Positions 32,644-43,941 of a stretch of DNA of 64,000 bases are shown piece by piece. Position 1 is the first letter of the stretch. Each line of letters opens with the position of its first letter. This DNA comes from Pseudevernia furfuracea (lineage: Eukaryota; Ascomycota; Lecanoromycetes; Lecanorales; Parmeliaceae). The stretch is from positions 1,302,001 through 1,366,000 of the forward strand of contig JAIUPT010000041.1 in NCBI GenBank assembly GCA_022315425.1, written 5' to 3'. Position numbers and translations under genes: made by a program. Under the pieces are notes generated by a model, which worked only from the letters and a program-made list of their open reading frames with translations, was not told the DNA's origin and searched no databases.

Positions 32644-33712
32644 TCACCGCTCATTCTCTGCCCTCAACTCCCGACTCATGCCCCCCTTGTCCCTCCTCTT
32701 CGCATCGCCCTCCAATGTTCCATCCACCACCTTCTCCAACTCCCTGACCTTCACCATGGCCACCTCTACACATCGCAACAACACCAGCGCATCTACCTGC
32801 CCTCCTCCCCCTTTCTGCACCAGACACACTTCGCCCTGCGGATTCGCTGCTACTACTATCTCCCCTTCACTGCATTGCTGCTCCATCAACGTCGCGTCCA
32901 CGAGCCATTTTTCACCCGATGCGAAGAAATTGAGTGTCACACAGAGAGGATGGTGGAGCAAGGCGAGCGGTACAGGGTCGCGCTCCAAGGGGGTGTAGAC
33001 AGTTAATTCGCCGCCTTTTATGCTGGTGTCTGCGATTCTGTAGTGCCGGAGTGCGGCTAGGGTGGAGAGGCAGCAGGCGTCTATGAGACCGCCGTCGTAG
33101 TCGAGGACGTGGACGTCGGCGCGAAGGGACCATACCTTTTGCCCGGCTACTAGGCAGAGGGATTCCGTTGATAGGGCTTGCGAGCGCCGAAGGGAGGTCT
33201 CGAGGATGCGGGAGAGATGCGTTTCGAGGTCGGATTGGCTGTGAGGAGATGAATTAGCTTGGTCATCAATGGAAGACCGAGTTGGGTGGGAGGGTAATAT
33301 AATGCATGGTCTGTCGCGTAGGGAGGGAGTAGAGAGGTCTTACCCCGGACATGGAGGGGAGGGTCCTTACCGGCCGGACTCGAAGGCGGGGGAAGCGAGG
33401 GGGGAGAGCTCGGTTGTGATGGTGAAGATGCCGTCAAATTTCCGGTCGGGGCGGGGAGCTGCTATGGAGGCGGAGATGCGTGTGAGGACTCTATGGAAGG
33501 GTCAATGGTTGCCGAATGTCAATTGACTCTCGGTCATGAGAGGAGTACCTCGTCTTGCCCAAGCGAACGTCTGCGACGCCATAGTCGTGGCCGAAGGATA
33601 TGTCGAGGTGGCGGTAAGCATCAAGGGCGCGGCCATCGAGACGGATGTTGTCCTGGAGAGCTTGGAGGAGAAAAGCGCGCTCATTGATGGAGGGTTCTGC
33701 TTCGCGAGGCAT
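32644..33712 (-). CDS. rrp45: Exosome core subunit Rrp45 (EXOSC9)
   Basis: RNase PH-like ring subunit of the RNA exosome, needed for 5.8S rRNA maturation and RNA decay. Exons 33712-33549, 33490-33371, 33238-32644; 292 aa. It begins MPREAEPSINERAFLLQALQ, then DNIRLDGRALDAYR and FGHDYGVADVRLGKTR/VLTRISASIAAPRPDRKFDG, with TTELSPLASPAFESGR/QSDLETHLSRIL, the RNase PH fold landmarks. The phosphorolytic catalytic residues are not expected in this subunit. Later motifs: DVHVLDYDGGLIDACCLSTL and GELTVYTPLERDPVPLALLH. It is convergent with the CLC gene and its upstream region has a telobox. Confidence 0.93.
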
Positions 33713-33884
33713 GGCGAACTAGAAATAGAATAATACGTAATATTGTGTGTGAATGAAATGCGATTGATTTTAGGGCAGAGCCAGGCACGCGACCAAGATT
33801 CCTACGCTAAGACCTCGGAAGCCTAAAGAGCTAAGGTACCTAGAAGATGCGCCTAGAACTCAGCTCTAGGGTCGCTTTCCGAAG

Positions 33885-33899
33885 ATAGGGTTAGGGCTA
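33885..33899. promoter_or_regulatory. Telobox-like element upstream of RRP45
   Basis: Sequence tagggttagggct, about 175 bp before the RRP45 ATG, reads AGCCCTAACCCTA on the minus strand. Sites of the ARCCCTAA type are bound by Tbf1-like proteins in fungi and are common at ribosome-biogenesis genes. Confidence 0.45.
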
Positions 33900-35199
33900 C
33901 CACTAGGACTTTACGTGCCGACCTCCGTAGAGCCGCAGGTCTGCCGTTAGCCTAACAACCGTTATCACTTGGGGTGGGAAAAGCAGCAGATATCAAGAAG
34001 GATTTGTATAAAATGATTGGTTGCAAAGTTCAAGTTCGTGACATGCCTACAAGTATTTGGAGTAGACCCGTAAGCCTATTTTAAGTATTGATTATTACTA
34101 TTCTTTTCATACTACAGTACTCTATAATTCTGTGAACGGAGTGCTGAGACGTGGGAACTCGGTAGATGACGCCAAGTCAAGATCGTCAGGCTAGTGCCAC
34201 TAGTTTAAAAGGTTAGACGCGAATCCGATTCAGAAAGACTCGAAGATGGAATAATAATACAAAGTAAAGTAGATTACGCTCTTGGCAGCAGAGAGCATAC
34301 GCATCATATTACCTCTGCATTACGCATCCCCCGGCTAGGTCGGACGGTCACGAATCACCATGAAAACCATGAAAACCATGAAAACCATGAAAACCATGAA
34401 ATGGCTCCTTGGCTATGAAGGTGAGGGAGCAAAAGGAGATAGAATGGGGTACTGTATTATTACGACAGTACTCCGTACTCCTATCATTTCTATCTTCCTC
34501 CCAGCACATACAGAAAACAGAAAACAGAAAAAAATCGCGTCATTTGTCCTATTGCTTCTGTCTAGTATTCATCTCCACAACAAGAGCTGCTCCTTCCGCC
34601 GCAAAAACTGTGTTAAAGTGTTAATTGCCATACTCTATCCGGACTCGTCATCTCCTGTAAAGTCCGGGCATGACGTGGACGTGGGACGTGGGCAGGGGCA
34701 GGGGCAGGGGCAGAGAAAGGATCTGATTTGATTTGCCAGTTAACTTGTCAAGGACGTGCACTTGATATCGGGCATACTTCAATCATTACACTTGCTCAAC
34801 CACTCTCTTTATCACCAAGCTCTAGTTCTCATGAGAATAAGGTAGCTATCTCGCTTCACATGGTGGAGTACGTTGCCCCCCTTCAACCATTTGCACAAAT
34901 GACATAATTGTGCATTATGTATAGGCTTATGTATGTTGACATTGCTACAGCTCGGACAAAAACAAACTCTCTCAGATCCGACCTCCGTAGAGTACGTCAG
35001 CTTTTCATCCCCGGACCGCCATTTCCACTTCTACCTCGCAATTCGCCTCTAATTATTTATCCCTATTGCTGTCACTCTCTGTTTCTTCACCATTGCGAGT
35101 CTCGCCCGGCCAAAAATTTTGGTCGCGTGACCCTCCGTGTTCGGCGGGTCGTGCAGGTGTAGACCATTCTGAAGACCAATTTATGCGAGACATCTCATA
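33900..35199. other. Intergenic with two short tandem repeats
   Basis: No supported gene. A 9-bp unit (atgaaaacc) is repeated four times at 34360-34395 and opens a 123-codon frame that I do not trust. A 6-bp unit (ggggca) is repeated four times at about 34690-34712. The stretch 34060-34280 is AT-rich. Confidence 0.45.
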
Positions 35200-36560
35200 A
35201 TGACGGCCAACCTTACAATACATCATGTCCCACCCGAGTGGAAGAGTCAGCCTATGTACCATCTTCCTCCATGGGGAGAACCATTGGTACGTCGTGTTCC
35301 CGTGTCTTGGACAAACACACCTGACTCACAATGCTTCCCAGATTGTCTTATCCATCCTAGGTGGAGCTATGTTCTTGACCCGGAGACGCAGTTTCCAAAT
35401 ACTCGGCAAGCGGAAAGAAGGATATCACGATTCCTACCTAGACTCCGACTCCTGCGACTCGACCGAAGACTTGCTCTGGTACGGTCCGGAGCACGACGAT
35501 GACTCTCAAGTCCCTCTATCAGCGTCCAAGCATCTCTCTAAAAGACGGGAATGCTGTGGACTCGTCGTCAGCACCCCAAACTCCTCGCGCTTCTCCGATC
35601 ATATACACAGCCGCATTTTACAAAAGTTTCCATTCTTGGTCGAGATGTTCTACTGGACCATCACCTACCTCTTCTACCGCCTAACAAAAGTGTTATCTCA
35701 AATAATATTTACAAAATCAATAATAGAAGTCGCTCAGGCGCACGGCCTGGCAATCCTTGAGTTTGAGCAGTTCAGCGGGGCAAGCTTTCTCTTCCCGATC
35801 AAAGAGCACACCGTGCAGCACTGGTTTATGGAGGGCCATCAAGATGCCTTGACCCTGCTGAACCGAGCCTACGCTCTTATCCACATACCCGGCACGGTAG
35901 GGTTCGTCGCCCCCTTCGCCTGCCTCTTGAATAGCCTGCCACCGTTATCTCCAAATCTCGTCTAACATCATCAACAGCTTTATAGCGTGGTACTACTACA
36001 TTGCGCCCTCACATCCCACCTTCGCCGCAATCCGCCGCACCCTCACCCTGACCAATCTCTTCGCCTTCCTTACATTTACCGTTTACCCCTGCATGCCTCC
36101 GCGCCTGCTTCCGCCTGAATATGGTTTCCTGGACTCGGTGCGCCACGACAAAGCAACCTCAATTTGGATGAGCGGCAATTTTGTCAATTCTCTCGCCGCC
36201 ATGCCCAGCATGCATTTCGGCTATGCCTTCGTGATTGGCTGCACCATGATCTACCATGCTGGTATTTTCAGAAGAGCCCTGGAAAAGGGAGAGACCGAAA
36301 AGTCATGGTTTTGGAAATCCGTTTACTGCCTCATTGGACTGGGATACCCGAGTATGATTCTACTCACCATTGTGGCGACAGCGAATCACTATTGGATGGA
36401 CGCGCTGATGGCGACGATCGTGGCTTGCGCCGCTTATTTGTGTAATGGGGTCTTCCTGACGCTACTACCGCTGGAGGATTTGCTGCTGTGGGTGTTGAGG
36501 CTTGAAAAGCCAATTCCATCCACTGGCGAGACTTTTAGGCAAAAGGGCGGAAGATTATGA
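35200..36560 (+). CDS. PAP2-superfamily integral membrane protein (Aur1-like)
   Basis: Exons 35200-35286, 35342-35901, 35978-36560; 409 aa. Start MTANLTIHHVPPEWKSQP; the first membrane segment is IVLSILGGAMFLT, then a polar acidic loop (YHDSYLDSDSCDSTEDLLW) and a Ser-rich stretch. Membrane helices resume at PFLVEMFYWTITYLFYRL. I place the second intron at a GTTCGT donor so that GTVG/FIAWYYYIAPSHPTF is formed. The phosphatase-type motifs are PPRLLPPEYGF, AAMPSMHFGYAF (about 290) and ANHYWMDAL (about 352, His-x3-Asp), the order of PAP2_3 proteins that cleave or transfer phosphate groups on lipids. Substrate unknown. Confidence 0.82.
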
Positions 36561-37022
36561 TTTATATGGCATGTGTTGTGTTGCAAAGCATTGCTGAGGC
36601 TAAGCCGAAGGATTCAACTCCGCGGTTGGAGCGCGGTTGTTGGCGCAAAAGGAAGACTTTGACTCGAACGTAGCGATCGGTGAACGAGTGAGCGAGCGTA
36701 TAGACTGGGCCGTCGAGGCGCCCTTGCAGCGACCATACCCAGCATCGTGGCGTTTCATGAGCGACTCTTCACTTGGACCGACACCAACTGCCTTTTGGCA
36801 AAAGCTCAGAGATGGCATAGCTTGTTGTACAGATTTTATTGATCATACTACTATTCCTAATGTTGTTATACATTTTCTCCTCCGCTCTAGTCACGAGACT
36901 ACCAGGAAATGAGCTTTTGAAATATAACAGGCGGCATCAATATCAGCAGATAGAAGCAAATCATCCTACCAGATTCTTCATCCCTCTCCCCGTTCCGCGG
37001 GCAGTGTAATAGCAACCTCCGT
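36561..37022. other. Convergent 3' region, no gene
   Basis: Between the PAP2 gene and the BTB gene, which converge. No coding frame with protein character. Confidence 0.4.
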
Positions 37023-38010
37023 CTACCTTTCCCCCCTTGGCCTCTTCCTCGCACTCCCCTTTCCCCCGTCCCCGTCGTCCGTCTTCCTCCTCCTCTCCTC
37101 CCTCTTCTCCTCAGCATCCAGCACAAAGCTCAGCACATCAAACGCAAACTCCGGATACTCCAAACACATCTTCCTAAAAGTCCCCTCCGTCTCATGCCTC
37201 AGCACGTGACTCCTCTGTCCCCAGAAACTCGCCACCGGTTTCCGAATCGTCACGTCCTCCCTCTTCGTATGGCTGTATACATATCTCGCGTACGTCAGCT
37301 CGGCGACGGCGGTCGAGGTGACGAGGTGGATCTTCGAGTGGGAGAGCGTTTTGAGGGCAGGCATGGAGAGTTTTTCGGCGAGGGTGTACACTTTGGCGTG
37401 TTTGAGGAGTTGGTCGCCGGTTTGGTCGACGGCCGAGGTGGAGGAGTCGGCTTGCAGACTTCCCGAGGGGAGCTTGTGCGGGAAGTATTCGCCTGTGTAG
37501 AGGTATTCGAGGAAGCAGGATGTAGCTTCTAGATCCTCGTCTTTGAGGTGGATGGAGTGTTTCTTGGAAAGGGGGGCGGTCAGTGAGGATTGAAAGTCAG
37601 AGAAGGAGGGCAGCGTGTGAGGAAAGTCTCACTGGAGAGGCAGAGTCTGGCGCAATTGCATCGGCGAAGAAAGGTGATTTTACGAGGAGAGCTTGATGAG
37701 CTGTAAGCTGGGTCGCAAGGTCGCCGGAGCCGATGTGCAGGGTTACGATTGGGGATTTGAGATAGCTAATAATGTTAGAGAGTTTGAACTCAATTTATGA
37801 AATGGTAATCTTTAGACCAACTCACTCAACGAAAGTAATTCGTGCAGCAGGTTCCATCGCAGTCTCATCCTCCGCCACCTCTTCTCCTGGCGCATCGTCG
37901 GCGCCCGTCTCTCCCACTTCCATAACATCGGCGCTGTTACCACCTCGCATTTCGACGTCGCCGGACTCATCTGCTGCACTGCCAGAGATGCGTACCTCGG
38001 GATCTGCCAT
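37023..38010 (-). CDS. BTB/POZ domain protein
   Basis: Exons 38010-37826, 37765-37633, 37562-37023; 285 aa. The acidic leader MADPEVRISGSAADESGDVE precedes a BTB fold: YLKSPIVTLHIGSGDLATQL, AHQALLVKSPFFADAIA, KHSIHLKDEDLEATSCFLEY and LYTGEYFP, then AKVYTLAEKLSMPALKTLSH. The C-terminus is Lys/Arg-rich (KREERRRKTDDGD, ARKRPRGER) and may act as a nuclear signal. Fungal BTB-only proteins of this kind may be Cul3 adaptors or nuclear scaffolds; the role is not known. A start four codons earlier (MHQA) is possible. It is divergent from the isochorismatase gene, 461 bp away. Confidence 0.82.
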
Positions 38011-38471
38011 TGCTTGGTGCAAGTACTGTTATATTCGCAATGAGACTCCTTTTTCTTTTCGTGCGACAGATTTTTACGCAATTGCTTTCAAGGAGTGTTG
38101 GGTAACCTCGAGTCAAACTAGTACCGAATCGCCAGGAAACAAAGGCAAAGAAAGTGACAGTAATGGGAGGAAAAATATAGTATATGAGGATGGGAAGGCG
38201 AGGTGAGAAAGAGACGGCTGGAAGATTGCTTGAGAGCCTCAGAGCCTTCCGTACTCCGTACAGTGTACTAGCTCGAGACTAGTACTCGGTACCTGGAGCT
38301 AGTGATCGACGCTAAAAAAGCTCTGCTGCGGGCAAATCCCATGGTGGGGAAGATGCACCTCCACTAGATATTATTGCGATGCCAAAGAGCTGTCATTACG
38401 AGTGAGGTATTTTTGTATATTTTTTTTTGTCACGACTTCCCCAGATAAGATACTCCATATCGTCCGCAACG
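38011..38471. promoter_or_regulatory. Divergent promoter region of BTB and isochorismatase genes
   Basis: 461 bp between divergent starts. Contains a T-run (about 38420-38429) near the isochorismatase start. Nothing else recognised. Confidence 0.35.
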
Positions 38472-39396
38472 ATGGCAAGACCACATCGATTCCGTATGTA
38501 TGACCTCAAATTTGTCACGGGCTTCGCTAACAACCAGCCCAGCGAATCCCGCTCTATTGTACGTCACCCAGCTCTTGTCCCTCACATACCGCCTCATACT
38601 TTCAACAGTGTCTGCGATATCCAAGAAAAATTTCGACCCGCAATTTTCGAATATGGCAAAGTGTAAGCTGGCGGCTCCTTCAGACTCTCAGTCTGCATTG
38701 CCATACTGATAAACGCCCTCAGCATCTCCACTGCACAAAAGATGATTCGCGCCTGCAACACCCTCTCCATTCCCGTCTACGCCACCACCCAAAACGCCTC
38801 GCGACTTGGTCCGAGTCAGTCTCTCCGGCTTTTTTTCCACCATTGTGCTCTTCGCTCACACAACCTCCAGTCTGCTCCGAACTCAACAACCCACCCCTCT
38901 ACACAATCGACAAAACCGCCTTCTCAATGCTCGTCCCTGGATTGCGCTACACCCTCGCCGAACGCTCGCAGATGCCTTACCAAATCGCCATCGTGGGGAT
39001 CGAGACGCATATTTGCGTAACGCAGACGGCGCTAGATCTGCTGAGTGAGGGACACAGAGTGTATGTGCTCACGGATGGAGTGAGCAGTTGCAATGGTGCT
39101 GAGAGGGGTGTGGCGTTAAGTCGATTGAGGTAGGTGTGGTGCTGTTTTCTGAAAGCGTGAGGATCAAATTGATGTTTTATAGGGAGGAGGGAGCGATCGT
39201 TACGTCGAGTGAGAGCTTCTTGTATGAGTGTATGGGTGATGCCAGTATTCCAGAGTGAGCTCGTCTCCCCAATTCTCCTGGAATAGGAAGAGAGCGAGAT
39301 GGTTAATTCTAGTACAGGTTTAAAGCGATCGCTGGGCTGGTGAAGGAAACCAAGGAAAGCACTAGAGATGCAGTTCAGACACTGTGTAAAATGTGA
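38472..39396 (+). CDS. Isochorismatase-family hydrolase
   Basis: Seven exons: 38472-38493, 38543-38558 (16 nt), 38609-38662, 38723-38814, 38871-39129, 39183-39254, 39318-39396; 197 aa. The spliced start reads MARPHRFPNPALLFVCDIQE, with the catalytic aspartate in CDIQE, then KFRPAIFEYGKVISTAQKMI, YATTQNASRLGP, TIDKTAFSMLVPGL (catalytic Lys) and GIETHICVTQTALDLLSEGH with the nucleophilic cysteine. It ends AIAGLVKETKESTRDAVQTL. All three catalytic residues of the cysteine-hydrolase fold are present. Fungal relatives are related to mitochondrial ISOC-type proteins; the substrate is unknown. Confidence 0.9.
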
Positions 39397-39598
39397 AATA
39401 ATAGACTGGCGGAAAGAACTGTATGAAACGAAAATTCGGCAAATACTTCGATACTAGCTCTTCCATTGATTGTATCTAAGAGCTTGCTTAGCAAACTATG
39501 CCTGAACTCTATTGTACATATTACTGCACAAGCCGGTAAAAGCTGCAAGATGTGTTGATAGCTCTTGAACAGACTTGACCCTGGAATGAATAAAAGTC

Positions 39599-41437
39599 TC
39601 ACTCGGACGGCCCCTGTTTTTGCTGACTCGAATTCAGCCAGCCGAACGCAGAAGCTCCGCCAATTGGATTTGCTGACCTGGGCTTGTTCGTGAGAGACTG
39701 AAGGGGGCCTTTGGCATCTCCTGAGAACGACCTCTGATCGGTGGCAGGACCTTGGTTCTCGTTGTTTTCAGGCTTACTGGAATCGCCAAAACGTGAAGGC
39801 GCGGCGTCAAATCCTACCGGCTGTTGTTGTGAAGAAGTCGCACGAGACGTGTTCAGTCTTGCCGGTCTGAGTACCTTCATACCCCTACCCCGCCCTGCTC
39901 GCTGGTAGCCAGAATTCGATGATGAGCCGGCGGCTAACGAGTCTGCTCGGGTACCTTGGGTAGAGTCTCGTCGCCAGGAGCCCCATATGTTACTGCTTTC
40001 GGATCTTGTCGGAGTATCAGGCGTGGTACCATTAGTCAAGCTTTCCGAGTCCTTGAGGTCGGTGTTTGCCAACACCGAAGAGTTTGAGTCGCTATTGCCA
40101 CGATCTTCTATCGTCTTCCTGCCTTCTCCTATCACCGAGGGCGATGGAGCCACGGGTGGAGGCATATCACCAGTCGAAATCTGTGTCTTCGTCTCTTCCG
40201 ATTGGTTGTCAGGCTTTCCCAACGACTGCTCCATATGCGCCTCTTTCGCCTTGCCATTAGTCTTGAAAGTTTCGCTAGCCGGGCCAGAGATTTTTGCAAG
40301 GGGGGACTCCAACGAAGTGTCTGAGGCGATCGTTGTCTGAAGGCCCTGGAACAAAGCTGCGTTTTCTGGACGAACCAAAGGAACTGAAAGCTTATTGCGG
40401 TCATCATCAAACAACGTTAAACGATCAAGAGAGAAGTGAACATCAGCGTTGCGAGCACGAAGCAGGTCGCAGCCGAGGAAGATCTGAATCACTTCTGTCT
40501 TACACTGTAAGTCTTGAACCATGAATGAGGTCGTAAGAGTAGGTAGCGATGGCGCAGGACTACTCGAGCGTGATGACGACTGCTGTATGGTAGCTTCAGG
40601 AAGGTACACTGGAAGCTTGATGATTTTCTGTCCTTCACGGTCAACTATGATTTGATCTTGGTATCCTAGACGCTTTATCAAACCGACGTCCAGAATAGAC
40701 TTATAGGAGCCTGTACAAACGGAAGCGTAGAGCAAAGAGTCGTTAGAGAAGTTCGTGTCCAGCCAGCAGCGAATGATTGACGGGACCGGTCCCAAGATGA
40801 AAAGACCAGGAGGGGGGCCCAAAGGAACGAAAGGTGCTACAGCGGCTGACAATGGACGGGTCTCGAACCCAAAACTGCTTGCTCGAGCTGAATGTGTAGA
40901 GCTTTGCCTGCCTTCAGACTTGTGTGACGAAGAACGCTCGGTCATTGGATGACTGCCAAATGCACTACCGGTTCGCATAGGAAGAAATTCCGTGGAAGAC
41001 CGAGAGCCTTGACCGAAATGACCGTGAAGAGCACTCTCATCGAAGCGCACGCTGTTCGCTCTAGAAGCAGCGCCCCTCCTCGGTTCGTCATCCGTGTCCA
41101 AATGTAAACTTCCGAGCATACTACTAGGGTGGTCTTGATCAAAGTTTTTGAATGCTTCCGCAGCAGGATTGTAACCATGATCTGGAATCAAAAGTCTTAG
41201 CAACGCCTTTTCAATGATCCGGAAAACCTGCATACCTTGCTGAGGAGTGCCATTCAAAACGCTAGGGAAAGGCGATTGACTACCCCAAACGGACTTCAGA
41301 CGAGTGTCATTGTCCGAACGTTGCTCGAGACGCATTAATCGGTCAGCATGCTCTGCCTGTGTCGCGTACACATTCTTCATCTCGTTCTGCAAGCGCCAAA
41401 GATCGTCTTTAGAAGCTAGTCCGAACTGCGGATCCAT
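39599..41437 (-). CDS. Conserved fungal protein of unknown function, 594 aa
   Basis: Exons 41437-41236 and 41181-39599. The 54-nt intron (41182-41235) is a multiple of three without a stop, so the unspliced frame is also open; its GTATGC donor, GCTAAG branch and TTCCAG acceptor support removal. The N-terminus (MDPQFGLASKDDLWRLQNEM, MRLEQRSDNDTRLKSVWG) is a short coiled coil. Ser-rich linkers follow, then a compact region of about 130 residues (PGLFILGPVPSIIRCWLDTN, LLYASVCTGSYKSILDVGL, TEVIQIFLGCDLLRARNAD, HFSLDRLTLFDD) whose beta-rich pattern recalls retropepsin-like folds, an inference. The C-terminus is disordered and ends with an RG-rich patch (RAGRGRGMKV). Confidence 0.75.
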   Translation of the reverse strand: MDPQFGLASKDDLWRLQNEMKNVYATQAEHADRLMRLEQRSDNDTRLKSVWGSQSPFPSVLNGTPQQGMQVFRIIEKALLRLLIPDHGYNPAAEAFKNFDQDHPSSMLGSLHLDTDDEPRRGAASRANSVRFDESALHGHFGQGSRSSTEFLPMRTGSAFGSHPMTERSSSHKSEGRQSSTHSARASSFGFETRPLSAAVAPFVPLGPPPGLFILGPVPSIIRCWLDTNFSNDSLLYASVCTGSYKSILDVGLIKRLGYQDQIIVDREGQKIIKLPVYLPEATIQQSSSRSSSPAPSLPTLTTSFMVQDLQCKTEVIQIFLGCDLLRARNADVHFSLDRLTLFDDDRNKLSVPLVRPENAALFQGLQTTIASDTSLESPLAKISGPASETFKTNGKAKEAHMEQSLGKPDNQSEETKTQISTGDMPPPVAPSPSVIGEGRKTIEDRGNSDSNSSVLANTDLKDSESLTNGTTPDTPTRSESSNIWGSWRRDSTQGTRADSLAAGSSSNSGYQRAGRGRGMKVLRPARLNTSRATSSQQQPVGFDAAPSRFGDSSKPENNENQGPATDQRSFSGDAKGPLQSLTNKPRSANPIGGASAFGWLNSSQQKQGPSE

Positions 41438-42975
41438 CCCAAGCAACCTTCAACGTAGAGGCTTGGACAAGCCTACCAATGTAGAAGGCGTTTGTCTGTG
41501 TCATCTATGCAATTGCGAGCTCGTAGCTGCGTAGATGTCCTAGTTTTTTCCTCTTTTTAAAGCAGTCAAGCAAGGTCGTCAGTGTCAATGTTGTACACGT
41601 GCAACCGCTCCAGTCTCCACCTCCCTCCCTATGGCGCCGGCGGCGAGAGGCCGTCCACCACCTGCTTTAATGTCAGTCGACGTATTCGAGCCTCGTGGGA
41701 GTAATGTACCTCCAACTTGAAGATGAAGCTACTTATGACGCAGGACTTGGTGTGGTCTTGGTCCTCGACTATGTAGGAGTTCAAGTGTGAGGCCTTTGGA
41801 TTGCCGGCCACGCCGACCACTTGTAGAGACCGGAAACGGTTAACAGATGACGTGAGTCTTTCTGCGTGTAGAATCGTGTCTGAAAGATTGCGATGTCTGG
41901 TCTTCTCAACAACCAAGACCTTCTTTGCGGTGTAAAGTGGTAGTCTGGGAGACGATTGAAAGAAGGAGCACTCGCAGTGGGTCAAATTTTGAAATAGTAA
42001 TCGTGGAATATCAGTGTGTTGAGGGGGTTCTTGTATGGGGCATTAAGTGTGACAGGAAGCTGAGTGATAAGAAGTGTGAAAAGGTGGATGTTGAAGGACT
42101 TGGTGGTGGTGGGTGAACTTGGATCGCCCTTCACCACTTGGAATTTTGATAGAAATCTACAATTTGGTGATTGGTGAGTAAGGTAGGTAGTTTCATTGCT
42201 CTACGGTGAACCATAAGCGCCTGCTAAGTAAACCCCTTCCTCCGGAGGCACCCCCACAACTCTTTCAATATTTAATGGTGGCACAGTGGTGATGGTGTAA
42301 GTTAATAAAGTAGCTCGTCGTTCACATTTTACAACCAGAGTCGCAATAATACATAATACAGGCTTCGGCAAGCATTATCGAGTCTAACCATCGTCATGCA
42401 TATCGCTAAGATTGCATGTGCATCTACATAGCTGCGGACCTTTGTCCGCCAAGTTTTGGCCTACAGTAATTGAAGGCCATGAACCCCCCGCTTCGCCCCA
42501 GACAGGCCAGGCCTGATCCTTTTCTCCTTCCCCGCAATTAAGTATACCTAGAGTACTTGACGTCCATCTATCTATCAGGTCAAAATGCGCGACATGAACA
42601 CTTGCAAAGTCTGAGAGTCATATCACTTACCTGAAGGTTAGGGATTGGTTCTGCTCGGCAGCCAACTAATAACTGCACAGACAGCGCTCGAACCCAATAT
42701 CCTGCCTTCGCCCCTCGGCACTCGGCCCATCTAAGGTCAGTGTACCTCTGTACTCTATCTTTTGTTCAACTTGCATACATGCGGCCTTGGCGAGGCTAAC
42801 ATGACTTCATGGGCAGTAAAGGCTGCCGGCAAAGATCCCAGATATGTGCCAAGTGACGCTCGCATCCGCATTTGCTGTCTTCCACAATAGCTGGACTTCT
42901 CCCTGAAGTACTATTCCGTCAGGCCGTTGAGCCTTCTTTTTCCAGGCAGCACTCATTCAAACACTGGCTGAAGAT
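41438..42975. other. 1.5-kb region with one weak candidate ORF
   Basis: A minus-strand frame (41985-41629, 118 codons) contains AKKVLVVEKTRHRNLSD, ILHAERLTSSVNRFRSL and SCVISSFIFKLE, but no ATG; a GTACAT...GCAG intron near its end would be in frame. It might be the last exons of a small gene whose start I cannot find in 41990-42120, or noise. The remaining sequence to 42975 holds nothing I recognise beyond being the leader of the cyclin gene. Confidence 0.3.
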
Positions 42976-43941
42976 ATGGGGACCCCTAATGAGAACCATG
43001 CTCTACCAGACCCAGCAATCTCCATACCTCGGCTTCCACGACCTCCGAGTCCCTCTGCAGATCGAGGCATTGTTCCTAGCACCGAATCATCCCTTGTGGA
43101 CTCAGGCACCCTTGCAAACGCGGACATCGACATCTTCACCTTGAGTCCTGTGGTAGCTTTGATGATGCTCTGTAACACAGTCGAGACTCTGGTCCGACTC
43201 ACTGGCGACATCCCACCAACGCCTCCAATCAGCCAGCCAAGCACTCCGAATCTAGGACTGATACCATCGGAAGAAGAGAATGCTACTCGCCATGTACTGG
43301 AAAACCGGCGTCTACAAAGCGGGGGCGCAGAGAATAGAGGGGACGTTGACAGTGTGCCCGCAAGGGCTAAAACTCCAATTGGTAGCCCTGAGGCTGGCCC
43401 CTCGGAGCCTCTGCACGTCATCGGGTCACACATGGAGCCCCTGAATAGCCAACATGGCGCTATTACAAGGAAATTCTATTCCAAAAAACCACCCCAAATC
43501 AGTCTAGAAGAATACCTCATGCGACTGCATCAATATTGTCCAATGTCAACAGCCGTCTATCTTGCTACAAGTCTCTACATCTTCAGACTAGCAGTGGTGG
43601 AGAGACTCATTTCTGTGACTTCTCGTAATATTCATCGCTTGGTGTTGGCTGGCCTTCGAGTGGCAATGAAAGCACTGGAAGATTATAGCTATCCACATCG
43701 ACGTTTTGCAAAAGTTGGAGGTGTCAGCGAGACGGAGCTGGGAAAACTGGAAATCAGCTTCTGTTTCATTACCAATTTTGAGCTGAGGGTTGAAGAAGAG
43801 GGCTTGCTAGAACATGCTAAATCCATCAGGAACAGGGGAAATCTTCACAGACCGCAAGCAGACTTTCGGTCACAGCGTGACCTGGTCGTCGGGCAGTCCA
43901 AGCCACCAACAGCTATTGCAGCAACTCCTGCTGCCGCATAG
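42976..43941 (+). CDS. Pho80-like (PCL family) cyclin
   Basis: Single exon, 321 aa. The N-terminal half is Pro/Ser-rich (PRLPRPPSPSADRG, IPPTPPISQPSTPN). The cyclin box is at about 165-275: RKFYSKKPPQISLEEYLMRL, YCPMSTAVYLATSLYIFRL, TSRNIHRLVLAGLRVAMKAL, DYSYPHRRFAKVGGVSETEL and KLEISFCFITNFELRVEEEG. This is the PHO80/PREG type that partners a Pho85-class kinase; in yeast and Neurospora the complex represses phosphate-starvation genes. Fungi have several such cyclins, so it may regulate another Pho85 output. The segment between the two halves is low-complexity. Confidence 0.87.
   Translation: MGTPNENHALPDPAISIPRLPRPPSPSADRGIVPSTESSLVDSGTLANADIDIFTLSPVVALMMLCNTVETLVRLTGDIPPTPPISQPSTPNLGLIPSEEENATRHVLENRRLQSGGAENRGDVDSVPARAKTPIGSPEAGPSEPLHVIGSHMEPLNSQHGAITRKFYSKKPPQISLEEYLMRLHQYCPMSTAVYLATSLYIFRLAVVERLISVTSRNIHRLVLAGLRVAMKALEDYSYPHRRFAKVGGVSETELGKLEISFCFITNFELRVEEEGLLEHAKSIRNRGNLHRPQADFRSQRDLVVGQSKPPTAIAATPAAA

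Noticed and set aside
34360..34731. ORF beginning with four repeats of Met-Lys-Thr
   Set aside because: The start is a 9-bp microsatellite and the remainder shows no protein character.
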